Of a stretch of DNA of 64,000 nt, positions 44,010 through 63,639 are shown in pieces (the first letter of the stretch is position 1; every line of letters begins with the position of its first letter). A model generated the notes under the pieces. It saw only the letters and a list, made by a program, of their open reading frames with translations. It was not told the DNA's origin and ran no database searches. Made by a program: the position numbers and the translations under genes. Source of the stretch: Metridium senile (Eukaryota > Cnidaria > Anthozoa > Actiniaria > Metridiidae); assembly GCA_949775045.1 (NCBI GenBank), contig OX459109.1:14207632-14271631 (forward strand), read 5' to 3'.

Positions 44010-45696
44010 TTTAAACAAGAACTATGAAAATTACGAGACGTACTTACGATTTTTACGAATAGAGCCCGATACCACAGTAGGTATGCACGCACAGGCTCTG
44101 CAACCGTGAACATGTGCCACAATTCGTGACACGAAAATTACATGCAAAAAAGAATGACTTTTGATATTCCGTGGTGTTGAATCAAAACAATCCATGCACC
44201 CCGGGATTTGCGCATGTGCAAAAAATCAATTCATTGAGAGATTAGTATACGGGATATCCGGTAGGTTGGACTCCAGGGGATTTAGTGGAAGATAATGATT
44301 GTACTGGCTAGACATTGGGGTGGAATATGGACGAAAATGATTCCGTAGGAACTACAAAGGAATACCTTAGAAAATCAGTGAGAATATGAAAGGAAAAAGG
44401 GAAAAATATGAAAGGGTAAATACGAAAGTTAAAGAGAAAATATGAAAAGGAAAAGAGAAAATATGACAGTGAAAAGGGAAAATATGGAAGAGAAAAAGAG
44501 AAATACGGAAGGGAAATGTGAAAGGGAAAAGGGAAAATGTAAAAGGGAAAACAGGGAAATTTAAAAAGGTATACAAATGAAAACTAAAAGGGGATGTAGT
44601 AGAATGGTCGAAGGAATGCATAAATCATGAAAGGAAGCGAAATTTTGAGGAAAATAGACATAAATTTGTGAGTTCCTTTGTATTTTAATTAGTAACAAAT
44701 ATGGATGGTAATACCATATATGGAAATGCGGACGAACGAAAACTTGGTTTTATAGGAGAAAGTGATTGATATAAAATTTGAAAGGGATCATGTGGGGTAT
44801 AAAACCATATGGCATATAAATAAACTCGGGTTTGATTTGTTATTATAAAAAAGTCCCAACAATTTTGCACATGATTGTAGTAGTTTGTATATAATTAGGG
44901 CATGCACAATTGATATTTATAATTAATCCATTGTGATTTTGTTGATTTTTGTAAAAAAAGCTTAAAGTTCAACAATGCTGAACATTAAATAAACATTAAA
45001 TAAACATTAAATAAACATTAAATAAACACTATCTTTTTAATAGTAAATGTTTAATCTGTTGTCTTTTATCATTTTTATGTTCAATGAGACGCATTCCGAA
45101 TATTTTATATATCGTTTGCTCATCATTTTATTTTCATTATGCCGGAGTTGATGCGCTGCCAATCTATTTCTGCTAAACTGCTCTTTTTCAATTATCCAAA
45201 GTGATATGATCATATAAAACGTCTATTTGAAGGTAAAGCTGCCTATTCTAGGATTTACTATTAAATAAGTATCTTTTTAATCGATCGAAATATCTTTTAT
45301 ACTTTTATTTTTTTAAAAAGTCTGGCGGCTCAGGTTTCTTCACGTAAATCGATACGACATTGCTATTGAAATTTCCTTTTATTTTTAACAAAATCCTTTC
45401 TAAAATCTATAAAATTATAAATTAGACTACAAGTTATACAGTACAAACACTAAAAGTGTGCAATACTTTGTACTATTTACCACTAAATAGTGTTGATTAA
45501 ACAATAGAGAACAAAAGAATTTGCATAATTTAGCAGTATTTAGTGGTATTTATGTTGCACACTTTTAGTATTTGTACTCTCTCTATATATATATTAATAT
45601 TCTAGTTTCATAAAAACGCAAAATTTGTGTGTATCTAATCGTGAGAGATCTGGGTACTAGCTTGCGGTGCCCAGGTTTCTGACCGTCAACTCCAAA
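44010..45696. other. Divergent intergenic region NAT8-like / IDH3A
   Basis: It contains a GAAAAGGGAAAATATG-rich purine block (44340-44620), five copies of ATTAAATAAAC (44979-45030) and an inverted-repeat element at 45439-45574. No gene is seen. The last 100 bp hold the IDH3A 5' end. Confidence 0.6.
45439..45574. mobile_element. Inverted-repeat element with AGTACAAACACTAAAAGTG ends
   Basis: AGTACAAACACTAAAAGTGT pairs with ACACTTTTAGTATTTGTACT. Inner ACCACTAAATA and TATTTAGTGGT also pair. Confidence 0.85.
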
Positions 45697-52115
<6,419 letters not shown>

Positions 52116-52783
52116 CTGATGGTCAACAAGTCCTGTGAATGTATCAGCAGAGCTGCTGCCTTTAAGTATTAATACTTTGATTGTATACATTTTGTCAATT
52201 GTGTATTTATGGGCTATTTCTAGTGGGCTATTGGTACGCAATTTTACTCAGGTGTCAAATTTTAAGAAAATTTATATTTATATAAAACATGGTTCGTTGC
52301 ACTTATTAAATTCAAATTTTACTGTTGTGTGTTGAATATTCTTTATGATAAAGTAGGTCATTATATTGTGGGTACTGAAATGGGGTCCGTTATCTAATAG
52401 GTCTTTAACTTATTGAGGACCATTATCTAATAGGTGTTAAACTTCATGAGGTCCATAAAGCTCAGAATTAAGTTTAAAACAAAACTGTGTTGAAGACAAG
52501 CGATGGATATCTCGAGTGACCAGCCTTTCCATATTTAAGTACAGGTGGGCAAACATTAAGAAAAAATGCTCTAAAACGTTCAAAAACCACCCAGAATGAC
52601 ATTAAATAAGTTAAACAACAACACGGGATTGAAATATGTTCAAATTTATTTCAATAAAAAATATCGATTTTTTTCCTCACATATCTCTACTGTAAAAGTG
52701 AATTGCTTGGGCTGCCTGTGTGTTGACGAAGTGTATTCAACCCTGATACTAGTATATTGTAGACTGCATAGCTTGCTCTGGGG

Positions 52784-52852
52784 GGAGGGAGAGGGGAACG
52801 GGGAGGGGGAGGGAGAGGGGAACGGGGAGGGGGAGGGAGAGGGGAAGAAGGG

Positions 52853-52909
<57 letters not shown>
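52784..52909. repeat. GGGAGAGGGGAACGGGGA minisatellite and AT dinucleotide array
   Basis: 52784-52852 has about three copies of a 24-25 bp purine unit (GAGGGGGAGGGAGAGGGGAA). 52857-52909 is about 26 AT repeats. Open frames across it are artefacts. Confidence 0.93.
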
Positions 52910-52913
<4 letters not shown>

Positions 52914-53264
52914 CAAACATTCTTCACATCACACACATACAGAGGTTTGGTCTTAATCTAGGAAATCTTACATGCTTGTGGTATAGGCGAAGAGGGGCGT
53001 GGTTTTGCGTGATATACCCACCCATAACAGCGCCTGATATGGAGGGTACCTTCGACCCCATGATGGGCGCTTTTGTTAATTCGATACTTATGCCCTGTTG
53101 GTTAGTTTGAATTATCGAACTAAACAAACGTTTTTACACGATTATCGTTAGACTGAATTCGATTTAGCTCGACTTGGTTCGACTCGTGACATCGATAAAG
53201 TTGTATTCAATGCGACGATTCCATGATTTACGAACTGTGAGGAAATACGAACCACGAACACATG

Positions 53265-53440
53265 ACGTTTATCAGGTTATTATTTTTTCTGAATATTCTG
53301 CTACCTCAAAACCTCTAAAAATAAAGCAGTGAGTTCCATACACTAAGTGTTCACGATAAATCTTATTTCTAATCTATTCGCTCAAGGGATATGGGTAAAA
53401 AAGGGAAACCTTAATGTCCATGGTTCGAATGTCCTCGCTG
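53265..53440. repeat. Dispersed repeat, copy A
   Basis: AAAACCTCTAAAAATAAAGC, CACTAAGTGTTCACGATAAA and TTTCTAATCTATTCGCTCA occur in reverse complement at 59655-59840. Confidence 0.7.
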
Positions 53441-53454
53441 TAAATACAGTCTGC

Positions 53455-53600
53455 AGGGTACCGTCTATTAAGTCGCCCAAAGTAGCCGCTTAATAGAGGT
53501 TGGCCGCTGAATAGAGGTATAGAATAGGTATAGGAATACATCTGGGACTTTTTATTGTGGCCGCCTAATAGAGGGTGACCGCTTAATAGAGGTACCATTT
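53455..53600. repeat. CCGCTTAATAGAGG units
   Basis: Four spaced copies of GCCGCTTAATAGAGGT or close variants (GCCGCTGAATAGAGG, GCCGCCTAATAGAGG). From memory this unit is common in cnidarian genomes; its class is unknown to me. Confidence 0.7.
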
Positions 53601-54024
53601 TACAATGATTGTATACACTTTTTTAAAAGCGCTCTCATTTCGTCAAAATTAAACGTAAAATATAGCGACCTATTTGACATGTTACACTTATTTCGTGTGG
53701 CAACACATGTACTCAGGGTTAAACGAGGTCACTCAACAGCAAGCACGTCTATAAGTCAACATTAACCAACAATCTCAGTCACGAAAACAAGAACTTGATG
53801 ATGATGTTGCTGGTGAATCGAGAAAGCGCTCTGTCGTTTTTTCTTGATTTATGATTACTTTTCCCCGCACCCCGTCCCATTTAAACAGGATTACTCTCAT
53901 TTCCGATAATTATATTATTACTCTTCATTCAGCCCACAAAGTTTGCCGCGCATTGTAGTACAGGAGAGTTATCAGCATTTTTACTCCCAGTTATGTAATT
54001 TTTGTATATAGAGGATATTACATG

Positions 54025-54350
54025 GGCGCACGGAGATTGTTGATAAGATATCCCACGAGTGAGCGCAGCGAATGAGTGGGATATCTTTTCAACACGAGAA
54101 GATAAAATTCATATCTCCAAGCGCACATGTAATGTTCTGTTTATTATATAACAGATTGAAGACGAAAAATAATTTTTTTTTGAAAGTTGATTGGTTGAGA
54201 GTGATATCACACATGTGCGATATCAATGATATCTTCATGACTGGGATAGGCTTTTTTTATCTAGTTGATATCACTCGGTATACCACTATATGTTATATAA
54301 TAAAACACAATACGTCACTGTATGCGTCCACTTATTGGAATGCAAACTAG
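54025..54350. mobile_element. GATATC-rich element
   Basis: ACGAGTGAGCGCAGCGAATG and GGGATATCTTTTCAACACGA are followed by TGTTCTGTTTATTATATAAC and, at the far end, GTTATATAATAAAACAC in reverse. The ends TGTTTTATTATATAAC and GTTATATAATAAAACA are consistent with an inverted pair about 170 bp apart. Confidence 0.5.
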
Positions 54351-56370
54351 AACCCGAAAAAAAAAAAAATACAAATTATTAAAATCCATAATTTAAGAAG
54401 ATAGTAAAATCATTATTTTTAAAAACACAAAGTAAAAATACATAATAGTGCAAACTTATTAATAACTGGTCCCGTTGCGTCATTTGTGGTGAACTTACAA
54501 GTATGTACTTGCTTTAGTTCGCAGGCTAAACCAATCTATCATTGTACCCTGTTTTTCTTCATTCATACAATACTTACCCGATAACCTAATACCCATGATA
54601 ACCTAAAAAATTGTAGTTTCATTTCAATGGATTTCAATAAGCCCTTCAGAACTAATTAAAATGTCTTTGTGTCATAAAGTTGTTCTTTTATCGGCAAACT
54701 TGATCTGGTTCAAACCAATTAGTGATAGTTCGTACATCAGTTGTAGATAAAACAGCAATATTATCAATTTTTGCTTGCGTTGGGAAGTCACACCCTAGGT
54801 GCAGGTTTTTATTAACACACGAAACATAATTTAGCTTAGTTTTTAGTACTAATAGTACTCGTATTTTTCTGTTTTCTATCCATATAAAAAAAAAATTTCA
54901 GCGCGCGCGCAAACTTGAGTCGTTTTTAGTATGTGATCAAATACACGGATTTTCCCTAATGATATGCAAATACTCTTGCGTCATATTGTGAAGTGAATAG
55001 AAAAAAGGATAAAATTTACTACAGTAAAGTTGGAAGTTGATTAATCTATTAAACGCATTCGAATTTTCCAACTTTTCACTCTCTTCAAACCTGCGAAACC
55101 AATTACAGCTTTAAAACAATTCAGTAACAAAGCTAGTGAAAAAATGAAAAAGGTTTGAATTAAACACATAAAACTGCTGTTTTAAAACGACCAGCACTGC
55201 TTTTAATTTGATTAGGAAACCACATGAAAAAGGGCTTGAATTCATGGCGAAGGAAATATAAATCTCAGTTGTTTCCTGGGAAACAGGTGTTTATTTCAAA
55301 AATGTGGATTTAAAAAGCTTTATAGACGTATAAAGAGAGCCACTACGAAAGCAATTGTTGGTTCAGGAATAGAGGTGTCAACTAATACTTCACACTTTAC
55401 ATATATTAGTAGGATTTAGTGTAATTGAAGAAGAAAATATTGAGATTCTGACATGAACATAGTACCTGACTATTCTAAAAGGAAGTTTTAGGACTCTGAA
55501 TATGACAACTGATCGATTTGAGGGTCCGAACCTACGTTAGAAAACTGTAATAGTTTATTGTGTCGTAATATTGTGTGATTGTACGAGTATGATGATGATA
55601 ATGATGATGATAACGCTACAACTAAATAATGATAATAAAACAATATTAATTACTATATTTTAATACCTCAAGCAACATCATTAAAAGTGCTGATATAAAC
55701 GATAACAAAATTGATTTTTATCTTCCTTGATGTAAAAAAAAACCCGGCTCCTTTTTGTTATATTGAAAAATGACCCCCAAAATAACTAAAACAAACAGAC
55801 AAACAAAATAAAAAATATAGATATGCGTTCCTGACTATGTCAAGCTCCAAATTAGCCTGAAATCTTCTCAGTGAAATCATTAGTCTAGCCTTAAAGCGAG
55901 TTCATGTCGTCACACAATTTCTCCCCACATGTAACAAGGAGATTCGCTTTCAGTGCTCCAGCGAAAATCATTTCCGGTTAAACAAGCGAAATCACTTCAA
56001 AGAAAACAACATTTTTGTTCATCGACGATTTGATCCCAGAAAAACCAATACACTTATTTATAATCCTGATTGAATAATTATGTAACTTAGTGATAATTAA
56101 TCTATTCAAACAATGTCGAAAGTTAAAATACTAAATCACTTTTTGACGGGAAAAATTGTCGTTCACTCCATTTCCTGTGCCATGCCGATCTTCTCTTACG
56201 ACGTAAGTTGGACAGCTGAATTAACTCAGTTGCTCAAACAGTAGAAACCACTCTCAGCTGCTGTGTCAAAAACATCGTTTTACTGAATAGCAGAGTCTCA
56301 GTTAGAGTGATTTTCTCGATTTAAGTTTAGAAATTATTCGAGTTGTTTTCAAATCTAAGGAAGTATTTGG

Positions 56371-56378
56371 TGACGTCA
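56371..56378. promoter_or_regulatory. CRE-like site upstream of the convertase
   Basis: A perfect TGACGTCA, 178 bp before the ATG. CREB/ATF sites of this type are common in promoters, but a single 8-mer is weak evidence. Confidence 0.35.
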
Positions 56379-56555
56379 TTGTTAACCAAAGTCGATTTAA
56401 TCTTGTTCGAGTAGCACAACCACTGAGCTGGGTCAGGAACTCACGAGCGTTTTCCACCGTGAATGGAAATGATTTCTCTTCACTAGAATAACATACGTCT
56501 AGACTAGTATTATCATGCGATTGATATAGTTAGTGGCCGAGTTAGTTTAGTAAAT

Positions 56556-59166
56556 ATGCAGAAATTTGTTATCTTGTTCCTTACACTTCTATTTGTAAAT
56601 TTCACGAGTTCGCGGGATCAAAAATTATACTCAAATACTTGGGCTCTAGAAGTCGATGGTGGCGAAGAAGAGGCGAACAGAATTGCTGAGAAGTATGGGT
56701 ACATTAATCTAGGCAAGGTAAGGGTTTGTTGGCTGTAGTTTTAATGTTTTTTTTAGTTATGGTAATATTTTGATTTTGAATTCAACCTTGAATGACTCCG
56801 TTGCTAGCTCCCTAATCAATAATCATTTCACAGGTCGGAAACTTGAAAGATATTTTTCACTTTAAACACAAAACGCATCCAAGAAGATCCCGACGTAGTT
56901 TAGAGGACGAAACAAAGCTACTCTACGAAGAAACGACGGTATTATTCACTTCATATCTGATTTACATTGCTCAAATTTCTCGCTATAATCTCTTCAGCGT
57001 CTTGTAAGATACTTAGAGCTAGATAACATGGAAAGTTTTTCCTGCATTTTTCAGGTTAAATGGGCCGAACAGCAAGTTATTAAAAGAAGAGTAAAGAGAG
57101 AATACAATACTAATTTCAACGATCCCTTATACACTGATCAATGGTATTTGGTAAGTTTTAACAAATAAATCATAATATTTTGAGGTTATCTATTTTCGGC
57201 TTTGGAACCGTTGACCCGGACAAAGTTGTTTTGTTTTTATAGTTGAGTCGTTCGATTTCTAAGCATTCATTGTTCTTCAATTCTTCAATGTTTATTCTCC
57301 TAAGATAGTTTGCACTAGTACAAGGAGATGATGTTCTTAATAATTAAGTTAATCTGGAACAGTTTTCACTGTTTCCTGCCGTTTTTAATCCTATAGATAA
57401 TAATAATTTCTATAGTATCATTTAAAGCTGGAATATTGCTTGTATGGCAATCAAAGCTGTACTCACTGACAGACATACAAGATTTGATAGCTATCGAAGA
57501 ATTGAACTTGCATTGCGCAGACCATGATCGATCGAAATTCATGCCAGTCTACAATTTTGATTAGAGAAGGCAGAACATTTTAAGAGCCACTTGAAACGGA
57601 TACGAAATCTGTCATTTGAGCAGTTTATAGCAGCCTCTACTTGATATGTTGAAATATCAATTGTAGTGTCTCGTTGTGTCTTTGAAAACTTTGATTATAA
57701 ATTTTGGGAAACGAAAAAAGGATGAGAAAAGAATGTAGATGAAAAAGGAGGAATTAATAAGTGAAAGGAAGAAAGAGAGTGAAGGTAAGAGAGAATGAAT
57801 GAAAGAAATAGGAAAAAAGTACAAAATGAATGAATGAATGAAATATTAATTGAATGAATGAATAGATGAATTGATGAATAAAATAATGAATGAATGAATA
57901 AAAATTTAATGAATTAGTTGAAGGATGGATGGATGGATGAATAAATAACAAATGTATTAAAATAACAAATGAATAGATAAATGACAGAAGACAGAACATG
58001 ACTAAATATATGAATAAATAAATGATAGATATAAAATGAAAAGGAACATTGTCAGTTTTTTTAAGCTTAAAAAAGTCAAAAACTTTTAATATCTTTTGAA
58101 AACAACAACCTCTAGCTAGTCAACTAGTATATCAAGGACGATTGTATGATACACTAGACTAACATTAGTAGATTATATAGACTGGCAGACAAAGTGGATT
58201 ACTATTGGTATATGTTCTTGTGTGGTAAATGTCAAAAAGGTCATGATGTGCCTTTGGCATATTAACAACCCCTGTACCATTCCATACACTACGGTCAGTA
58301 TGTCATGAACATATGGACCAAAGATTCTATTTAATTGATATTAATAACTATGTTATTAAAACAACAATAATGATGATGATGATGATAATTATGATGTATT
58401 ATTTTGGTAAATTTCTAATAATTTTAGTTATAGAATATTAAATATATAATATTAATTATAGTTATATTAATGTCAGATAATATAGATACATGATAAAAAT
58501 ATCGTTTTGCCCTTGGTGGGACTCAAACCCATGGTTTGGGCTTTCTCTTTTTTCGGATGTGTTATATAACCACTACACCTAAAGAACATGCAACCACACT
58601 GGATACATGCACAGCCGGACAAATGTGATAATGTGATAATGATAAGACCTACATATTTGATAGTCCCATGGCCTGAGGGCTAACACATGCATACCCATGT
58701 GAGGAAGTCTTTTTCAAAATATAATAACAAACTATAGTATATTATACTATTGCGAAAATACTAAAACCTTAAAATAAAAACAAAATCATTATTAACGGAG
58801 AGTTTCCTTTTTTTCTCTAACTTTATATTCAATTGTAAGAATTTTTTCAAGATTAATTTGATAAATGATGTTGATAATGATGATGATGATGATAATACAT
58901 GCAATGATAATAATTTTTATGATAGCCATCAAGATTATGCTACTTCCGACAATGATTACATTTATTTAAATAAAGAGTTTATTATTGTTATTATTGTGTC
59001 TTAATTGTCCCTCTCTTCCATGTAGAAAATAAGGTGTTTAGATTTGTTGTTACTTTATTCGAACGTTTTCAACTACAATATAGTCATCATCAGGAAATGG
59101 TATAAATTGCATGAAATGATCTTGTTTTTTTTATTATTATTATTATTGTTGTTGTTGTTGTTGTTA

Positions 59167-59219
<53 letters not shown>

Positions 59220-59254
59220 TCCTTTATTTCACAAACAATCATTTACAATAAATG

Positions 59255-59339
<85 letters not shown>

Positions 59340-62300
59340 GCTCATGATAATGATATCTTTTGTTTGTTTCCAGCATAATACCAATCCTGCATATCGTGGA
59401 TTTGATCACAATGTTCTTCCTGTGTGGAAGCAAGGAGTGTTTGGCAAGGATGTTGTAGTGTCTATCTTAGATGATGGTATGTTGACATCTCTTGTCTATT
59501 TTAAGCTACCCTGCAAGCAGAGGTTCCTTTCTCTTACCTAAGTAGAACTTCCTGGTTCTAGGTAAGAGAAAGGAATCTCTGCGTGCTCGCAGAGCTTTTT
59601 CCGTCTATATTACCTGCAATCTATAGATATTTCTTGTGAACAAGTTACATTGACGATACTCGAATCGTGATCACTCCTTTTTTACCCACATCCCATGAGC
59701 AAATAGATGAGAAATAAGATTTATTATGAACACTTAGTGTATTTGAACTCACTGCTTCATTTTTAGAGGTTTTGAATCAGTAGAAGGTTCAGAAATAATA
59801 ACATGAAAAAAGTCAAGTGTTCATGGTTCGAGTATCCTTATTGCCTTCATATACAAATATCACTCTGACTAATGGTGCTTTTGTTTTATTAAAACAAAGT
59901 GAAGCTTGCCGATGAACTCCTTATTAAATGATTAGCTGCTTTGTGAAAGAGGTTTTTTATCCAAGTATTTTATTATTTGTTTCTTATTGCTTTTAGGCAT
60001 AGAAATGACTCACAGAGACCTGGCTCCTAATTATGTAAGTAATTTTTCTCTGATAGTTGTTGACATAAAGAATTATTTAAATAAGGAGCACACTGATAGA
60101 TGAATGAGTAAATAAATAAATAAATGAATGAATGAGTGAGTGAATGAATAGATGAATGATTAACTGAATGGATGATTAATTGAATGAACGAATAAATGGA
60201 TGAATGAATGAACGAATAAATGAATGGGCGAATAAATAAATAAGGCAAGTAATAAAAATTAGAATGGATGGATGAACGAACGAACGATTGAAAGAATGAA
60301 TAGATGAATGAATGGAATAAAGGACGAATAAATAAATAAATAAATAAATAAGGCACGTAATGGAATGGATGAATGAATAAATGGGGGAATGGATGGCTGT
60401 TAATAAATAAAATAATGAATGGGCAAACAAATGGATAAATTCATGTAATTTCAATGGAAGAAACCTTAAAGATTCAATACTAATTATGACAATTTACTTC
60501 AAGGATCCTAAAGCTAGTTTCGATTATAATGACAACGATGCCGACCCAACTCCCAGGCGTACATTTTCGAACGAAAATAGGCATGGTACGAGATGTGCCG
60601 GAGAAGTCGCTGCTGTTTTTAATAACAGTGTATGCATTGTGGGTGTGGCACCTAAATCTAAAATAGGAGGTAATACTATCGCTACAAGCAGCTCTTCTTG
60701 TCATCATCATCAGCATGATTATCATCACCACCACCATCATCATCATCACCATCATCATCATTACTATCATTGAAATCATCATCACTGTCACCCTACATCA
60801 CCATCAACACCACCACCATCATCACTGTCACCCTACATCACCATCAACATCATCACCATCATCACTGTAACCCTACATCACCATCAACATCATCACCATC
60901 ATCACTGTCACCCTACATCACCATCAACACCACCACCATCATCATCATCACCATCATCATCATTACTATCATTGAAACCATCATCACTGTCACCCTACAT
61001 CACCATCATCATCACCGGCCACCATCATCATCACCAACATCACCATCATCATCTCCATCATCATAAATATGATCGTGTTCATTGACGTCAGCTTCGTTGT
61101 TATGATCGTCATTTTTATCATCCCAGTTAACGATCATTATCCTCTCTCATCATTAGCATCAGTATCACCAACATCACCTTCATCGTACTCATCACCATCA
61201 TCCTCATCACCATCATTATCATCATTCCCATGACCTTCATCACTATCATCATCATCATCATCATCATCACCACCATCATCATCCCCATCTCCATCATCAA
61301 TATCATCATCATCATCATCATCACCATCATTATCATCATTCTCATGACCTTCATCACTATCATCATCATCATCATCATCATCATCCCTATCTCCATCATC
61401 AATATCATCATCATCAATATCATCATCATCACCAATATCATCATCATTATCACTATCATCACTATTATCACCATCAATATCATCATCATCATCACTATTA
61501 TCATCACCAATATCATCATCATTATCACTATCATCACCATCATCTCCACCATCATTATGATCATACGAAAACCGCTTTGTCTCTGATAAGGGTTGAAGTA
61601 TGCGTATTTATTATTTTGTAATGACTACCCGATCACACGTCATATCTTATTCTCTCAAGGCGTTCGTATGCTGGATGGTGATGTGACAGACGCTGTGGAA
61701 GCCAGCTCATTAAGTCTCAATCCTCAACATATCGAGGTCTACAGTGCTAGTTGGGGTCCTGATGATGATGGGAAAACTGTTGATGGACCGGGATGCTTAG
61801 CAAGGGCTGCTTTCAACGACGGCATTACTAAGGTACAAACAGTCACGCATTCATTATGTCATGCATTCATCATGTCACGCTTCGCTTTTGTTACATTGCT
61901 TTTGATATTTTATGCCTTGATAATTCGGATATCAAAAAACCCGAATTCAATAATTGTTTTCTCATACATTGTTTTACATTTATTTTAGAAAAATTAATCA
62001 ACAAAAGTTATTTCACGTTGAAAGTTTTTTTTAGCAAGAAAACAACGAAAGTTGACAATAAATTGATATTTGGGTCAATAATGCATTGCAGGCTAGCCAA
62101 TTATTTTTTACTGATCTGTAGGTTGTCTGATTGTTAAAAATAAGTTGCATGCTTTTATCTAATCAGATTCTAGATAGTTAATACAATGTATAGTAATCAA
62201 CATTATCGTCATCGTGATCATCATCTATCTGCGCAGGGTCGCCATGGTCTTGGTTCTATCTATGTATGGGCTTCTGGTAATGGCGGTCGAGTTGGTGATT

Positions 62301-63560
62301 CTTGTAACTGTGACGGGTATACCAATAGCATTTATACACTATCGATTAGTTCAGCTAACGAACGTGGTAAATCACCGTGGTACTCTGAATCATGCTCATC
62401 AACCTTGGCAACAACCTTTAGTAGTGGCCAGTATGCAATGAAACAGATTGTAAGTAGATATTAGAACAGATGTAGACGACACTATCATCACTGACAACAC
62501 AAACAAGACCACTAACAACAACAACAACCACCACTACAACAACCACCACCACAACAACCCTCAACTACAACGACACTATCATCACTGACAACACAAACAA
62601 GACCACTAACAACAACCACAACTACAACCACCACCACAACTACCAACAGCAACGACACTATCATCACTGACAACACAAACAAGACCACTAACAACAACCG
62701 CTACCACCACCACTTCAACCACCAACTGCAACGACACTATCATAACTAATAAAAACACAACGAGGCCACTAACAACCACCACCACCACAACTGTCATCAC
62801 CTTTTAGCAACATCTCCCATTACTCTCACTATCAACAACTTGAAACGAAGCCACAACAAAAACTAATATGTGTGTTTTTTTTCAGGTGACAACAGATCTT
62901 GACAACAGGTGCACAAAGTCACATACAGGGACATCTGCTTCAGCACCTATCGCTGCTGGAATATTGGCTCTTGCTTTGGAAGTAAAGTATGTTACGAATT
63001 TTATAGTATTTCTATTTTGTTTCGATGTACCATGACCTCCAGTTGATCTCGCTTCGAAGCGCGCAAAGGATTGTTTGTCAAAACGAACAGTTCCAAAATT
63101 GCCGGCTCGAGACAGCAACGATTTCGGTTACTTTTTGGCATTCAAGTTTTGATTTTATTCTTTTTTATTGCTGTAAGAGCAGCAGAAAGCTTTTGGTTTC
63201 CGAGTTACATAGAATCATTTCATGCAAAGACTTTGGAACTATTGGCGATGTGACAAAAATGCTTCTGATTGGCTTATACTAACCAGAAATGCGCGCGTAA
63301 AATCACCTGGCTTCAATAGTTGTTCATTTATTTCCTAGTCGTAACCTAACATGGCGTGATATGCAGCATCTAGTAGTACGAACATCTAAGATGGACAAAC
63401 TACTTTCTCATGATATTGTACATAATGGCGTCGGTCGTCCTGTCAGTCACAAGTTTGGCTATGGTCTTCTTGATGCCATGGCACTTGTCCAGTTAGCACG
63501 GGCATGGAAAACAGTACCAGCACAGCATGTCTGCCATGAATTACCAGATGAAAAGCAAAG
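56556..63560 (+). CDS. Furin/PCSK5-type proprotein convertase, 5' part (runs off right edge)
   Basis: Exons 56556-56717, 56834-56938, 57055-57150, 59374-59476, 59997-60034, 60504-60669, 61660-61832, 62237-62449, 62886-62986 and 63339-63560 give 459 residues plus 2 nt; the P domain and C-terminus are beyond the edge. Residues 1-19 are a signal peptide. The prodomain ends at RRVKR104 followed by Glu, with a second basic cluster PRRSRRS upstream. The kexin-like catalytic set is Asp154 (LDDG), His195 (NRHGTRCAG), Asn296 (ASGNGG) and Ser369 (GTSASAP), each exactly one residue later than in human furin. Asn at 296 excludes PCSK2, which has Asp. RMLDGDVTD and TVPAQHVC recall PCSK5/PCSK6 as much as furin. 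It acts in the secretory pathway, cleaving after paired basic residues in a calcium-dependent way. Confidence 0.93.
57730..58030. repeat. GAAT-rich degenerate array
   Basis: Imperfect GAATGAATGAAT and GGATGGATGG repeats in convertase intron 3. Confidence 0.8.
58495..58605 (-). mobile_element. tRNA-derived SINE head, inverted
   Basis: Minus strand reading gives TAGTGGTTATATAACACATC as a decayed A-box region and ATGGGTTTGAGTCCC as a B box. It is related to 48040-48140. Confidence 0.5.
59117..59340. repeat. Two long ATT trinucleotide arrays
   Basis: 59117-59219 and 59257-59339 are TTA/TTG runs separated by TTTCACAAACAATCATTTAC. The second ends about 33 bp before the acceptor of convertase exon 4. 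Poly-Leu, poly-Ile and poly-Asn open frames here are artefacts. Confidence 0.95.
59512..59592. repeat. Perfect-stem hairpin
   Basis: CAGAGGTTCCTTTCTCTTAC pairs with GTAAGAGAAAGGAATCTCTG around AAGTAGAACTTCCTGG. It starts 36 bp after convertase exon 4. Confidence 0.85.
59655..59840. repeat. Dispersed repeat, copy B (inverted relative to 53265)
   Basis: GAACACTTAGTGTATTTGAAC, CTGCTTCATTTTTAGAGG and GTTCATGGTTCGAGTATCC match 53265-53440 in reverse. Confidence 0.7.
60090..60450. repeat. GAAT/AAAT tetranucleotide array
   Basis: GAATGAATGAACGAATAAAT repeats with AATAAATAAGGCA(C/A)GTAAT twice, showing block duplication. It fills convertase intron 5. Confidence 0.9.
60695..61560. repeat. ATC/ACC compound microsatellite and minisatellite
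   Basis: 60770-61010 contains about five copies of a unit of roughly 60 bp, CATCATCACTGTCACCCTAC followed by ATCACCATCAACACCACC. The rest is ATC with repeated CATGACCTTCATCACT blocks. It fills convertase intron 6. Confidence 0.92.
62475..62805. repeat. ACAACCACC minisatellite
   Basis: Four copies of a unit about 75-95 bp long containing GACACTATCATCACTGACAA and ACAAGACCACTAACAACA, with ACC/ACA runs between. It lies in convertase intron 8. Confidence 0.92.
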
Positions 63561-63639
63561 GTATTGTGATTATTGTGGTAGATTATTGGCATCGTTTTCG
63601 TCACATTTATTAGTATCGTTTATAATAGCCACGATATGA

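Larger units (their letters stand above)
52116..56555. other. Intergenic region IDH3A - convertase
   Basis: No gene is supported in these 4.4 kb. They contain a purine minisatellite and AT array (52784-52909), a repeat shared with 59655-59840 (53265-53440), GACCGCTTAATAGAGG units (53455-53600) and a GATATC-rich element (54025-54350). 54351-56370 is AT-rich and otherwise featureless to me. A CRE-like site is at 56371. Confidence 0.65.

Noticed and set aside
54901..54911. GC-alternating GCGCGCGCGC as Z-DNA or a promoter element
   Set aside because: Only about 10 bp and not near a gene start; too little to support a call.
59044..59541. 165-residue frame with poly-Leu and poly-Ile
   Set aside because: ATT repeat read-through into convertase exon 4; only 59374-59476 is coding.
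61127..61564. Met/Ile-rich 145-residue minus-strand frame
   Set aside because: ATC microsatellite artefact.
56556..63560. PCSK2
   Set aside because: The oxyanion-hole residue is Asn (ASGNGG); PCSK2 has Asp.
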